DNA from: Microbacterium sp. RU33B
GTDB lineage: Bacteria > Actinomycetota > Actinomycetes > Actinomycetales > Microbacteriaceae
Direction: 5' to 3'
Assembly (NCBI RefSeq): GCF_900155915.1
Contig: NZ_FTPO01000001.1
Location: 1-64,000, forward strand
Length of the DNA stretch: 64,000 bases
In this document: positions 24,364-33,116 of the stretch, in pieces
Numbering within the stretch: the stretch's first letter is position 1
Layout of the letters: each line of letters starts with the position of its first letter
Program-made: the position numbers and the translations under genes
The notes under the pieces: model-generated
What the model was told of the DNA's origin: nothing
Databases searched by the model: none
Seen by the model: only the letters and a program-made list of their open reading frames with translations

Positions 24364-26667
24364 GTGAAGTTCACCGACGGCTACTGGCTGACCCGTCCCG
24401 ACATGAGTCCGCTCTATGCCGTCGAGGTAGATGACGTCCGAGTCGACCGCAGTGCGGGAACGATGACCGTCTATGCGCCGACGGCGGTCACGCGCGACCG
24501 CGGCGACACGCTCAACCGGCCGATGCTCACCGTGACATTGTCGGCACCGGCGGAGGGCATCATCAAGGTGCGCCTCGAACACCACGCGGGGCGTGTCGCC
24601 CGCGGGCCGTTCTTCGACGTCCACGACGACAGGGCACACACCCCCGAGTTCGATCAGAGCGCCGACGAGAGCATCCTGCGCTCCGGCTCCCTGGCCGTCC
24701 GCGTCCGACACTCGGGTCCGTGGCGGATGGACTTCGAGTGCGATGGCAAGCTCGTCACGAGTTCGCTGCCGCGCTCGATCGGGCACGTCACCGGTGCCTC
24801 TCCGTCGGGCGGTCCGAAGGCGACGTGGGTGCACCAGCAGCTCTCGCTCGAACCCGGGGAGCGGGTCTACGGACTGGGTGAGCGCTTCGGTGCATTCGTC
24901 AAGAACGGTCAGAGCGTCGAGTCGTGGAACGCGGACGGCGGGACCTCGAGCGAGCAGGCCTACAAGAGCGTGCCGTTCTATCTGACCACGGGCGGCTACG
25001 GCGTGTTCGTGAACCATCCGGAGAACGTGTCCTTCGAGGTGGGCAGCGAGGTGAATTCCCGCGTGCAGTTCTCGGTCGCCGGAGAGGCGCTCGAGTACTA
25101 CCTGATCGCCGGCCCGCAGCCGAAGGACGTTCTGCGTCGCTACACCGCCCTCACGGGACGCCCCGCCCGCGTCCCCGCGTGGTCGTTCGGTCTCTGGCTC
25201 ACCACGTCGTTCACGGCGAGCTATGACGAGCAGACCGTGTCGGCCTTCGTCGACGGAATGGCCGCGCGCGATATCCCCCTGTCGGTGTTCCACTACGACT
25301 GCTTCTGGATGCGCGAGTACCAGTGGACCGACTTCGAGTGGGACGCGCGCGCCTTTCCCGATCCGTCGGGCCAGATCCGTCGCATGCACGAGCGCGGGCT
25401 GCGCGTCTCGGTGTGGATCAACCCCTACATCGCCCAGCGGTCGGCGCTGTTCCGGGAGGCCGCGGATGCGGGATTCCTTCTGAAGCGCACGGACGGGAGC
25501 GTGTGGCAGTGGGACCTGTGGCAGGCGGGAATGGGACTGGTGGACTTCACGAATCCGGCCGCCGCACGCTGGTATGCCGACAAGCTCCAGGGCCTCCTCG
25601 ACCAGGGCGTGGACGTGTTCAAGACGGACTTCGGCGAGCGGATCCCGACGGAGGGGGTGAGCTGGTTCGACGGGTCGGATCCCCTTCGCATGCACAACTA
25701 CTATCCGCGGCTCTACAACGAGACCGTCTTCCGCCTCCTCGAGCAGCATCACGGCGAAGGCGACGCGATCGTGTTCGCCCGCTCCGCCACGGCCGGTTCG
25801 CAGCAGCATCCCGTGCATTGGGGCGGTGACTGCGACTCCACGTACCTTTCAATGGCCGAGTCTCTTCGCGGCGGACTGTCATTGGCGATGTCGGGCTTCG
25901 GATACTGGAGCCACGACATCGGCGGGTTCGAAGGCACGCCGGATCCCGACGTCTTCAAGCGATGGCTGGCGTTCGGCTTGCTCTCCTCCCACTCTCGGCT
26001 GCACGGGTCGGACTCGGTGCGCGTGCCTTGGGCCTTTGACGAGGAGGCGGTGGATGTCACACGCCGCTTCACCAAGCTGAAGATGAGTCTCATGCCGTAC
26101 CTCGCGGGCGCCGCTGAGCTGGCGCACACGGAAGGCATTCCGATGATGCGGCCGATGCCGCTGGAGTTTCCGGCGGACCGGTCCGGCTACGACGCCGACA
26201 CCCAGTACATGCTCGGGGGCTCGTTGCTGGTCGCGCCGATCCTCCGCGCCGATGGCACGGTGGAGTACTACGTGCCCGATGGCGAGTGGACCTCGCTCCT
26301 GGACGGAAGCGTCGTGAACGGGCCGCGCTGGGTCACCGAGACGCACGGCTACGAATCGATCCCGCTCCGGGTCCGCCCTGGAACGGTCCTGCCGATCGGC
26401 GGGGACGACTCGCGCCCGGACTACGACTGGGCCGAAGGAGTCACTCTCCGCTGCTTCGCACTTCCGGACGGATTCGACGAGCCGACGATCATCCGAGGTC
26501 ACGACGGCGGGGCCCGCGTCGGCTTCCGAGTGCGGCGTGAGGGCGGCCGCATCGTCGCCGTCTCCGATGACGCGACTGCGTCGTGGTCTCTTCGCGCAGG
26601 TGAGCGGCAGGTCACTCGCCGGGGGCCGGGAGAGCTCTGGATCGACCTCGACGAGGATGCGCGATGA
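24364..26667 (+). CDS. yicI: Alpha-xylosidase, glycoside hydrolase family 31
   Basis: A 767-residue enzyme that aligns along its whole length with E. coli YicI (772 residues), from FTDGYWLTRPDMSPLYAVEV onward. The nucleophile is Asp422 in VFKTDFGERIP and the acid/base Asp489 in HWGGDC. FHYDCFWMR and the neighbouring WQWDLWQ segment keep the features that make YicI prefer alpha-xylosides over alpha-glucosides. It lacks a signal peptide, so it acts in the cytoplasm, removing alpha-1,6-xylose from imported xyloglucan oligosaccharides or isoprimeverose. GTG 24364 (VKFTDGYW) corresponds to the YicI start; a longer in-frame ATG at 24268 lies close to the operator and is unlikely. The stop overlaps the ATG of the GH3 gene. 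Confidence 0.94.
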   Translation: MKFTDGYWLTRPDMSPLYAVEVDDVRVDRSAGTMTVYAPTAVTRDRGDTLNRPMLTVTLSAPAEGIIKVRLEHHAGRVARGPFFDVHDDRAHTPEFDQSADESILRSGSLAVRVRHSGPWRMDFECDGKLVTSSLPRSIGHVTGASPSGGPKATWVHQQLSLEPGERVYGLGERFGAFVKNGQSVESWNADGGTSSEQAYKSVPFYLTTGGYGVFVNHPENVSFEVGSEVNSRVQFSVAGEALEYYLIAGPQPKDVLRRYTALTGRPARVPAWSFGLWLTTSFTASYDEQTVSAFVDGMAARDIPLSVFHYDCFWMREYQWTDFEWDARAFPDPSGQIRRMHERGLRVSVWINPYIAQRSALFREAADAGFLLKRTDGSVWQWDLWQAGMGLVDFTNPAAARWYADKLQGLLDQGVDVFKTDFGERIPTEGVSWFDGSDPLRMHNYYPRLYNETVFRLLEQHHGEGDAIVFARSATAGSQQHPVHWGGDCDSTYLSMAESLRGGLSLAMSGFGYWSHDIGGFEGTPDPDVFKRWLAFGLLSSHSRLHGSDSVRVPWAFDEEAVDVTRRFTKLKMSLMPYLAGAAELAHTEGIPMMRPMPLEFPADRSGYDADTQYMLGGSLLVAPILRADGTVEYYVPDGEWTSLLDGSVVNGPRWVTETHGYESIPLRVRPGTVLPIGGDDSRPDYDWAEGVTLRCFALPDGFDEPTIIRGHDGGARVGFRVRREGGRIVAVSDDATASWSLRAGERQVTRRGPGELWIDLDEDAR

Positions 26668-29192
26668 GCTCGAACGACGTCACGGTGGTCACGCCCGGCA
26701 GTCCGCCTCTTCCGTTCCGCGATACGAGTCTGCCGTTGAGGGCCCGCGCCGATGACCTCCTCGCGCGCCTCACAGCGCAGGAGAGAGCGGCGATGCTGCA
26801 TCAGGCGACCCCCGAGATCGCTCGCCTCGGGATCGCGGAGTGGCGCACCGGCTGCGAGGCGCTGCACGGAGCTGCGTGGCTGGGAGTCGCCACCGTCTTT
26901 CCGCAGTCCGTGGGTCTGGCGGCGACGTGGGACCTCGACCTGGTGCGCCGGGTCGGAGAGGTCGCCTCTGTCGAAGTGCGAGCGAAGCGTGCGGAAGACC
27001 GGCTGGTGAGCCTCAATGTGTGGGCTCCCGTCGTCAACACCCTGCGGCACCCTCGCTGGGGTCGCAACGAGGAGGGATACTCCGAGGATCCCCACCTGAC
27101 CGGAGCCATGGGTCGGGCCTACTCCGAGGGGCTCCGTGGAGACCACCCGCGAGTCTGGCGCACGGTTCCCGCGCTGAAGCACTTCCTCGCCTACAACAAC
27201 GAGACCGATCGCTCCACGACGTCGTCGGAGATGTCTCTGCGCACGCTGCACGAGGAGGAGCTTCCCGCCTTTCGCGATGCAATCGAGTCCGGTGCTGCCG
27301 GGGGGATGATGCTCGCCTACAACAGGGTGAATGGAGTTCCCGCCCACACGCAGCCCGAGCTCGTCGCTGCGGCGAGGACGTGGACCCGGGGATCGCTGGC
27401 GATCGTCTCCGACGCCGGTGCGCCCACCTTCCTCGTGACTTCGCAGCGCACGCAGCCCGATCACGTCCACGCGACGGCGGCGCTCCTGCGCTCGGGGCTC
27501 GACTCCTACACTGACAACGATGCGGATGCCGCGCCGACGACCGGCTATCTGCGCGACGCTCTTGCTGAGGGCATGATCTCGCAGGCCGACATCGATGCGG
27601 CGGCTCTGCGCATCCTCGAACTCCGGCTGCGATCCGGAGAGTTCGACGGAAGCGACGACCCGTACGCGGAGATCAGCGGCGCCGACATCGATCTGGCGGA
27701 GTCGCGGGCCCTCGCACGTGATGCCGCGACCCGATCGGTGGTCGTCCTGCGCAACGATGCCGACGTGCTGCCCCTGTCGGGACCACGACGGGTCGCCGTG
27801 GTCGGGCCCCTGGCCGATGCCGTTCTGACGGACTGGTATGCCGGCACGCCGCCGTACTCGGTCGGGATCGCGTCGGCCGCGAGGGAACGGTACGAACAGG
27901 TCGACGTCGTCTCGGGGGCCGACACGATCGCTTTGCGCGCCCACTCGACCGGCGCCTATGTGCGATGCTCTGACGAGGCCGTTCTCTGCGCGGATGCGCA
28001 GAACGCAGATCACGCCTCGCAGTTCGACGTGACCGACTGGGGCGACGGCGTGCTCACGCTCCGCGCCCACGCGAGCGGGTGCCTGGTGACCGGTGCGAGC
28101 TGGCCCATGCGGGCGGACGCGGAGCGCGTCGGCGGATGGGTCGTGCAGGAGAGCTTCCGGTCCTACGTGCACGTCGACGGATCCTGGTCGCTGCTGCACA
28201 TGGGCACCGGGCGCTGGGTGCGTTCGTTGCGCGACTCGGGACTGCTCGCGGCCGAGGCCGTGACCCTGGACGACGCCGAGAGGTTCACCGTTCGAGTCGT
28301 GGAATCGGGCCTCGCGGCCGTCCGGGCCGCGGCCGTCGCCGCAGATGCGGTCATCGTGGCCGTCGGCAACGACCCGCACCTCCGCGGGCGAGAAGCCGAG
28401 GACAGGCCCCACCTGCGCCTCCCAGACGCCGCCGCAGAGCTCTGGCGCACTGTTCGCGAAGCCAATGCGAAGTGCGTCCTGACGATCGTCTCGAGTTATC
28501 CGTACGTTCTGACCGGGGTGGACGCTGAGACGGTCGTCTGGTCCAGTCACGGCGGTCAGGAGTTGGGTCACGGTGTCATCGACGTCTTGTCGGGCGACCG
28601 TGAGCCTTTCGGCCGCCTGACGCAGTCGTGGCCGCACTCGGAGGAGCAGGCCGGTGATCTGTTCGACTACGACACGCTGCGTCAGCGTGCCACCTACCGT
28701 CATCAGTCCGAGCCTCCGACTTTCGCGTTCGGTCACGGACTGTCCTACTCGCGCGTCACGTACGAAGCGTTGCACTGCTCCGCGATCGAGACGCCCGCTC
28801 CCGCGCCGACCCACGCGCATCCGGCGTTCGTGCCGCGCGCACAGGATTCGACCTTGAGCGTCTCGGTGCGCGTGCGCAACACGGGAAGCCGGAGTGTCGA
28901 CGAGCTGGTGCAGCTGTACGCGATGCCGGCGGAGTCATTCGCGATCCCCACCCCCGAGCGAATCCTCCTGGCCTATCGTCGAGTCGCACTGGCGCCCGGG
29001 GAGAGCGCCGACGTCGAACTGTCGTTCTCCGTCTGCCGGCTGGCGGTCTGGGACGACGAGATCCGCCTGAGCGACGCGCCCTCTGACTGGGTCCACGCCG
29101 GCGCTCTTCGCGTACAGCCCGGAGCATACGACCTGGCGGCGGGTCGCTCCGCGTGGGATCTGCCGCAGCGCATCACCCTGCGGGTGCGCTGA
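26664..29192 (+). CDS. Beta-glucosidase-type glycoside hydrolase family 3 with inserted fascin-like beta-trefoil
   Basis: An 842-residue cytoplasmic GH3 protein. The N-terminal barrel shows NVWAPVVNTLRHPRWGRNEEGYSEDP, ALKHFLAYNNET, MLAYNRVNG and the nucleophile Asp250 in AIVSDAGA; the C-terminal sandwich shows VVVLRNDADVLPL, ADAVIVAVGNDPHLRGREAEDR and FAFGHGLSYS, ending in a fibronectin-III-like domain. Between about residues 420 and 550, where other GH3 enzymes often carry PA14, it has TIALRAHSTGAYVRC, QFDVTDWGDGVLTLRAHASGCLVTG and similar strands that look like a fascin/actin-cross-linker-type beta-trefoil. It is coupled to the alpha-xylosidase by ATGA, so it likely removes beta-linked glucose once xylose branches are gone. 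Confidence 0.9.
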   Translation: MSSNDVTVVTPGSPPLPFRDTSLPLRARADDLLARLTAQERAAMLHQATPEIARLGIAEWRTGCEALHGAAWLGVATVFPQSVGLAATWDLDLVRRVGEVASVEVRAKRAEDRLVSLNVWAPVVNTLRHPRWGRNEEGYSEDPHLTGAMGRAYSEGLRGDHPRVWRTVPALKHFLAYNNETDRSTTSSEMSLRTLHEEELPAFRDAIESGAAGGMMLAYNRVNGVPAHTQPELVAAARTWTRGSLAIVSDAGAPTFLVTSQRTQPDHVHATAALLRSGLDSYTDNDADAAPTTGYLRDALAEGMISQADIDAAALRILELRLRSGEFDGSDDPYAEISGADIDLAESRALARDAATRSVVVLRNDADVLPLSGPRRVAVVGPLADAVLTDWYAGTPPYSVGIASAARERYEQVDVVSGADTIALRAHSTGAYVRCSDEAVLCADAQNADHASQFDVTDWGDGVLTLRAHASGCLVTGASWPMRADAERVGGWVVQESFRSYVHVDGSWSLLHMGTGRWVRSLRDSGLLAAEAVTLDDAERFTVRVVESGLAAVRAAAVAADAVIVAVGNDPHLRGREAEDRPHLRLPDAAAELWRTVREANAKCVLTIVSSYPYVLTGVDAETVVWSSHGGQELGHGVIDVLSGDREPFGRLTQSWPHSEEQAGDLFDYDTLRQRATYRHQSEPPTFAFGHGLSYSRVTYEALHCSAIETPAPAPTHAHPAFVPRAQDSTLSVSVRVRNTGSRSVDELVQLYAMPAESFAIPTPERILLAYRRVALAPGESADVELSFSVCRLAVWDDEIRLSDAPSDWVHAGALRVQPGAYDLAAGRSAWDLPQRITLRVR

Positions 29193-29237
29193 CCACCGTC
29201 ACCCGATTCACACCGACATTCGATGAAGGAAAGCATC

Positions 29238-31196
29238 TTGACCTCACACACTTCCCCCGTTGCACCGACGCGTGGGCGCCTGAGCCCGCTCGGCATCGGC
29301 GACGCGCACCTGACCGACGGTGTCTGGGCCGCCTGGCAGCGCGACAACGCCGCGACGTCCCTGCCGCATGCGCAGAAGTGGATGGAACGCGATGGAAGCC
29401 TCGACGCCTTCCGTCGGCTCCACCCCGGAGCGGACGATCTCGGCGAGCGGCGCTCGATCTGGTTCAGCGACTCCGACATCTACAAGGTGTTGGAGGGAGC
29501 ATCCTGGGAGCTCGCACGCGACAGCGACGACAGGGCGGCCGTCCAGGAGCAGGTCGATGCGCTCATCGCCCTCGTCGCCGCTGCGCAAGCCGAAGACGGC
29601 TACGTCAACACCTACGTGCAGGCGGGACTCGGTCAGCGCTTCGAGAATCTGCAGATGAGCCACGAGATGTACTGCATGGGTCATCTCATCCAGGCGGCGG
29701 TCGCTCACCATCGTGCGACAGGCGGCGACGCGTTGCTCGCGGTCGCGGTGCGCGCGGCAGATCATCTGGTGGCCGAGTTCGGCGAAGGGCGGCGGCCCGA
29801 GAGCGACGGCCACCAGGAGATCGAGATGGCGCTGGTCGAGCTGTACCGGACCACCGGCACGCGCGCCTACCTCGATCTGGCACGTCAGTTCATCGACGGT
29901 CGCGGTGTCGGCATCTTCGTCGAGGAGCCGGGATCGCCGGTCGACGGGGTCTACCTGCAGGACGACGTGCCGCTCCGTCAGCGCGAGAGGATCCTCGGAC
30001 ACGCGGTTCGCGCGATGTACTACCTCGCGGGAGCCATCGACGTCGCCGTCGAGACCGATGACACCGAACTCCTCGCCGCCGTGCAGCGCATCTCGGACTC
30101 CGTGACGAGCGAGCAGCTCTATCTGACCGGAGCCCTCGGCTCTCGTCAGCACATGGAAGCCCTCGGCGAACCCCACGAACTGCCGCAGGATGTCGGGTAT
30201 GGCGAGACCTGCGCCACCATCGGCTACATGGGTGTCGCCTGGCGACTCCTGTTGGCGACGGGCGAGGCGCGCTACGCCGATTTGTTCGAGCGAGGCCTGT
30301 ACAACCTCTTCGCGGCGTCGACCTCCCTCGACCGCACCGGTTTCTTCTACAGCAACCCCGGACAGCGCCGCCGTGCCCTTCCGGCCGCGCCCGTCGACGA
30401 CCGACCCGATCGCGCGGAAGCACCCGGAACGCGTCCGGCCTGGTTCTGGTGCGCCTGCTGTCCGCCGAACGTGATCCGGACGGTTGCGTCGCTCGGCGCC
30501 TACGCCATGACCTCTGACGCGCACGGCATCCAGGTGCAGCAGTTCTTCCCCGGTGAGTACACGATCCACACCGACGCGGGCAGCGTCCGTCTGGGCGTGC
30601 AGACCCGGTATCCCGACGACGGAGTCATCGAGATCACGGTCCTCGAGTCGCCCGCCGCGCCATGGAAGCTCAGCGTCCGTCGCCCGGGGTGGGTCCGGCA
30701 CGCGGAGGTGACGACGAACGGACAAATCGCTGGACTGCAGGCGATCGTCGAAGGCGACGCTGTGTCGCTCACGGCCGAGTTCGCGGCGGGGGACCGGATG
30801 GTCGTCGCGTTCGAGGTCGAGCCTCGCTGGACCGTCGGTCATCCCGCCGCCGACGCGGTGCGAGGCACGGTCGCGCTGGAACGCGGGCCGGTCGTCTATG
30901 CGCTGGAGAGCGTCGATCAGAATCCCGGCATCGACCTGGAGTCCATCGTGGTCGACGCGGACGCCCCGGTGACCGAAGTGGACATCGCCATCGGCGATGT
31001 GGGCGTGCGCGCACTGCGAGCACAGGGCCGGAGGGTCGACGGTCGCGCGTGGGCCGGTTTCCCGTGGGCGGACAGAGCGGATGCCGAGTCCGCCACGGGG
31101 GAGGATCCGGTCGACCTCACCTTCATCCCCTACGCGCTCTGGGCCAATCGGGGGCCGTCCACGATGCGCGTCCACGTTCCGGTGCTTTCGCGCTGA
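29238..31196 (+). CDS. GH127-family beta-L-arabinofuranosidase-like hydrolase
   Basis: A 652-residue protein of the DUF1680/GH127 family. The zinc-cysteine active site is present: Glu323 and Cys325 in GETCATIGYM and Cys407/Cys408 in CACCPPN, matching the zinc ligands and nucleophilic cysteine of the characterised bifidobacterial enzyme. The N-terminal alpha/alpha barrel (about 60-390) is followed by beta-sandwich domains. There is no signal peptide, so it acts on imported sugars, releasing terminal L-arabinofuranose. I prefer the TTG at 29238 (GAAGGAAAG directly upstream) over the ATG at 29223, which lies inside that ribosome site's 5' side and has none of its own. It is last in the operon with the GH31 and GH3 genes. 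Confidence 0.88.
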   Translation: MTSHTSPVAPTRGRLSPLGIGDAHLTDGVWAAWQRDNAATSLPHAQKWMERDGSLDAFRRLHPGADDLGERRSIWFSDSDIYKVLEGASWELARDSDDRAAVQEQVDALIALVAAAQAEDGYVNTYVQAGLGQRFENLQMSHEMYCMGHLIQAAVAHHRATGGDALLAVAVRAADHLVAEFGEGRRPESDGHQEIEMALVELYRTTGTRAYLDLARQFIDGRGVGIFVEEPGSPVDGVYLQDDVPLRQRERILGHAVRAMYYLAGAIDVAVETDDTELLAAVQRISDSVTSEQLYLTGALGSRQHMEALGEPHELPQDVGYGETCATIGYMGVAWRLLLATGEARYADLFERGLYNLFAASTSLDRTGFFYSNPGQRRRALPAAPVDDRPDRAEAPGTRPAWFWCACCPPNVIRTVASLGAYAMTSDAHGIQVQQFFPGEYTIHTDAGSVRLGVQTRYPDDGVIEITVLESPAAPWKLSVRRPGWVRHAEVTTNGQIAGLQAIVEGDAVSLTAEFAAGDRMVVAFEVEPRWTVGHPAADAVRGTVALERGPVVYALESVDQNPGIDLESIVVDADAPVTEVDIAIGDVGVRALRAQGRRVDGRAWAGFPWADRADAESATGEDPVDLTFIPYALWANRGPSTMRVHVPVLSR

Positions 31197-31228
31197 CCCT
31201 CCTCACCTTGCGGAGCGGGGTCGACGAT

Positions 31229-32485
31229 TCAGGTGCCGTCGACCCCGCCGAGCTGACTGCGACGGCGCAAGAGATACGCGCGCTCGGCCGGATTGCCGGT
31301 GAGGGCGATGGCTCTGTCGTATGCCGCACGTGACTCGCCGCTCCGCCCGATCCGGCGCAGGAGATCGGCGCGGGCGGCGTGGAGGGCGTGATACTCCTCG
31401 AGCGGCTCGGCGATCCGGTCGATCTCGGCGAGCGCCACGTCGGGGCCGTCGACCTCGGCGACGGCGATCGCCCGGTTCAGTCGCACGATCGGAGTCGGGT
31501 CGACGGAGAGAAGGCGGTCGTAGAGAGCGACGATCTGCGTCCAGTCGGTGTCGCGTGCGGAGGGCGCGTGGGTGTGCACGGCGTTGATCGCCGCCAGGAG
31601 CTGGTACCGCCCGGGCGGATCGCCTCCCGCGCCGACGGCGGCGACCCGTTCGCGCACGAGGGCATGGCCTTCGATGATCTGCGCTCGGTCCCATGCGCCA
31701 CGGTCCTGCTCGTCGAGGGTCACCAGCTCCCCGTCGTCCGACACGCGGGCCGCGCGTCGCGCGTCGGTGAGGAGCATCAGGGCGAGGAGGCCGGTCGCCT
31801 CGCCCTCCTCGGGCACGAGAGCGCGCAGCAGGCGGGCGAGCCGGATCGCCTCCTCGGTGAGGTCGGCGCGCAGAGGGTCGGCGCCGCCCGTGGCGAGATA
31901 GCCCTCGTTGAAGACGAGGAAGATCACGGCGAGCACGCCGTCCGTCCGCTCCCGGATGTCGGTGGACGACGGCTCCCGGTAGGGGAGGTCGGCGGCCCGG
32001 ATCCTCGCCTTCGCGCGGGTGATCCGCTGGGCCATCGTGGTCTCCGGTACGAGGAAGGCGCGCGCGATCTCCGCGACCGTCAGGCCGCCGAGCAGCCGGA
32101 GAGTCAGAGCCACCCGGCCCTCCATCGCGAGGGCGGGGTGGCAGCACAGGAAGATCAGCCGCAGGCGGTCGTCGTCGACCGGGCCGGTCGGCTCCACGGG
32201 GGAGTCGTCCACCGGCATCCACGCGGCCTCGTGCTTCTCCTCGCGCCGCGACTCGCGGCGCAGCCGGTCGATCGCCTTGCGCGTCGCCGTCGTCGTCAGC
32301 CACGCCCCCGGCTGGGGTGGCACGCCGTCGCGGTGCCACCGCTCGAGCGCGACGACGAACGCCTCGGCTGCCGCGTCCTCGGCCAGATCGAGATCGCCGA
32401 AGCGGCGGGCGAGGCCTGCGACCACGCGCGCCCACTCCTCCCGGTGCGCGCGCGCGATCGCCGCCTCGACGCCGGGATCGCTCAC
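31229..32485 (-). CDS. ECF42-type RNA polymerase sigma factor with C-terminal TPR-like extension
   Basis: A 418-residue extracytoplasmic-function sigma factor: region 2 (about 10-80; VVAGLARRFGDLDLAEDAAAEAFVVALERW, PGAWLTTTATRKAIDRLRRE), region 4 (about 120-170; GGLTVAEIARAFLVPETTMAQRITRAKARI) and a long C-terminal domain (about 185-418; FLVFNEGYLATGG, AEEYHALHAARADLLRRIGR). This architecture and the adjacent DGPF-motif protein define the ECF42 group, which has no anti-sigma factor and is thought to be controlled through the extension. The GTG at 32485 overlaps the TGA of the DGPF gene, so both are made together. The trigger is not readable from sequence. Confidence 0.92.
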   Translation of the reverse strand: MSDPGVEAAIARAHREEWARVVAGLARRFGDLDLAEDAAAEAFVVALERWHRDGVPPQPGAWLTTTATRKAIDRLRRESRREEKHEAAWMPVDDSPVEPTGPVDDDRLRLIFLCCHPALAMEGRVALTLRLLGGLTVAEIARAFLVPETTMAQRITRAKARIRAADLPYREPSSTDIRERTDGVLAVIFLVFNEGYLATGGADPLRADLTEEAIRLARLLRALVPEEGEATGLLALMLLTDARRAARVSDDGELVTLDEQDRGAWDRAQIIEGHALVRERVAAVGAGGDPPGRYQLLAAINAVHTHAPSARDTDWTQIVALYDRLLSVDPTPIVRLNRAIAVAEVDGPDVALAEIDRIAEPLEEYHALHAARADLLRRIGRSGESRAAYDRAIALTGNPAERAYLLRRRSQLGGVDGT

Positions 32486-32865
32486 GACTCCGTCGCGTGC
32501 CGTTCGACGATCTCGTCGAGGCCCGATGGGAACCGGTGCACCTCCTGCGGCCAGTCCAGGGCGACGGCCAGGCGGCCCGCCCAGTGGCGCGCCGCGTCGT
32601 CGTCCGCGACCTCCACGACGGTGAATCCTCCGAGGTGCTCCTTGGACTCCACGAACGGGCCGTCGGTGAAGACCGCCTTCCCGTCGCGGCTCACGACGCT
32701 GAAGATCGCGGTCGACGCGTCGATCCCCCCGTCCGCGTACAGGAAGACCCCCGCCTCCTGCATGTCGGCGAGCACGGCGGCGGATGCCTCGCTCTTGCTC
32801 TGCAGCTGGTCGGCGGTGTGCGCCGGCACCCACTCGTCGTTGAACGCGATCAGATATTTCGGCAC
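32482..32865 (-). CDS. DGPF/YCII-domain protein, partner of the ECF42 sigma factor
   Basis: A 127-residue single-domain protein of the YCII/DGPF family: MPKYLIAFNDEW at the start, the diagnostic TDGPFVESKEHLGGF at about residues 62-77 and FTVVEVADDDAARHWAGRL after it. Proteins of this type accompany ECF42 sigma factors in many actinobacteria; their biochemical role is not established, although the ferredoxin-like fold suggests small-molecule binding or catalysis. The GTG at 32865 has an excellent ribosome site (AGGAGAGG, 7-nt spacer). It is translationally coupled to the sigma gene. Confidence 0.9.
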   Translation of the reverse strand: MPKYLIAFNDEWVPAHTADQLQSKSEASAAVLADMQEAGVFLYADGGIDASTAIFSVVSRDGKAVFTDGPFVESKEHLGGFTVVEVADDDAARHWAGRLAVALDWPQEVHRFPSGLDEIVERHATES

Positions 32866-32914
32866 TGCGTGTCCTCTCCTCGGGCGAGAGCCAATGTCTG
32901 CCTCTCGATGGGAA

Positions 32915-32930
32915 CGACCCGCGCGGGTCG
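32915..32930. promoter_or_regulatory. 16-bp perfect palindrome in a divergent intergenic region
   Basis: CGACCCGCGCGGGTCG is fully self-complementary, lies 50 bp upstream of the DGPF start and inside the 251-bp region that also serves the Gfo/Idh/MocA gene. It is a candidate operator; GC-rich palindromes of this length occur by chance less often than AT-rich ones in this genome but still require testing. Confidence 0.35.
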
Positions 32931-33116
32931 CACACCACATCCACGAACGGCGACGGTCGAATACGACACCGTCCGGTCGGATTCTCCCCTGAAGGACTGC
33001 TCGCCGGAAGGCTCCCGACGGCTCGCCGCACTCAGCGCCTTGGCTAGGCTCGGAGAACCACCGTCGGCGTCCTCTTGGCGCCCACGGAGCAGCGGGATGA
33101 TCGTAGGAGGATGCCG

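Noticed and set aside
24292..25818. A 508-codon minus-strand frame inside the alpha-xylosidase
   Set aside because: It is a shadow: the plus strand encodes all GH31 motifs and the minus frame shows none.
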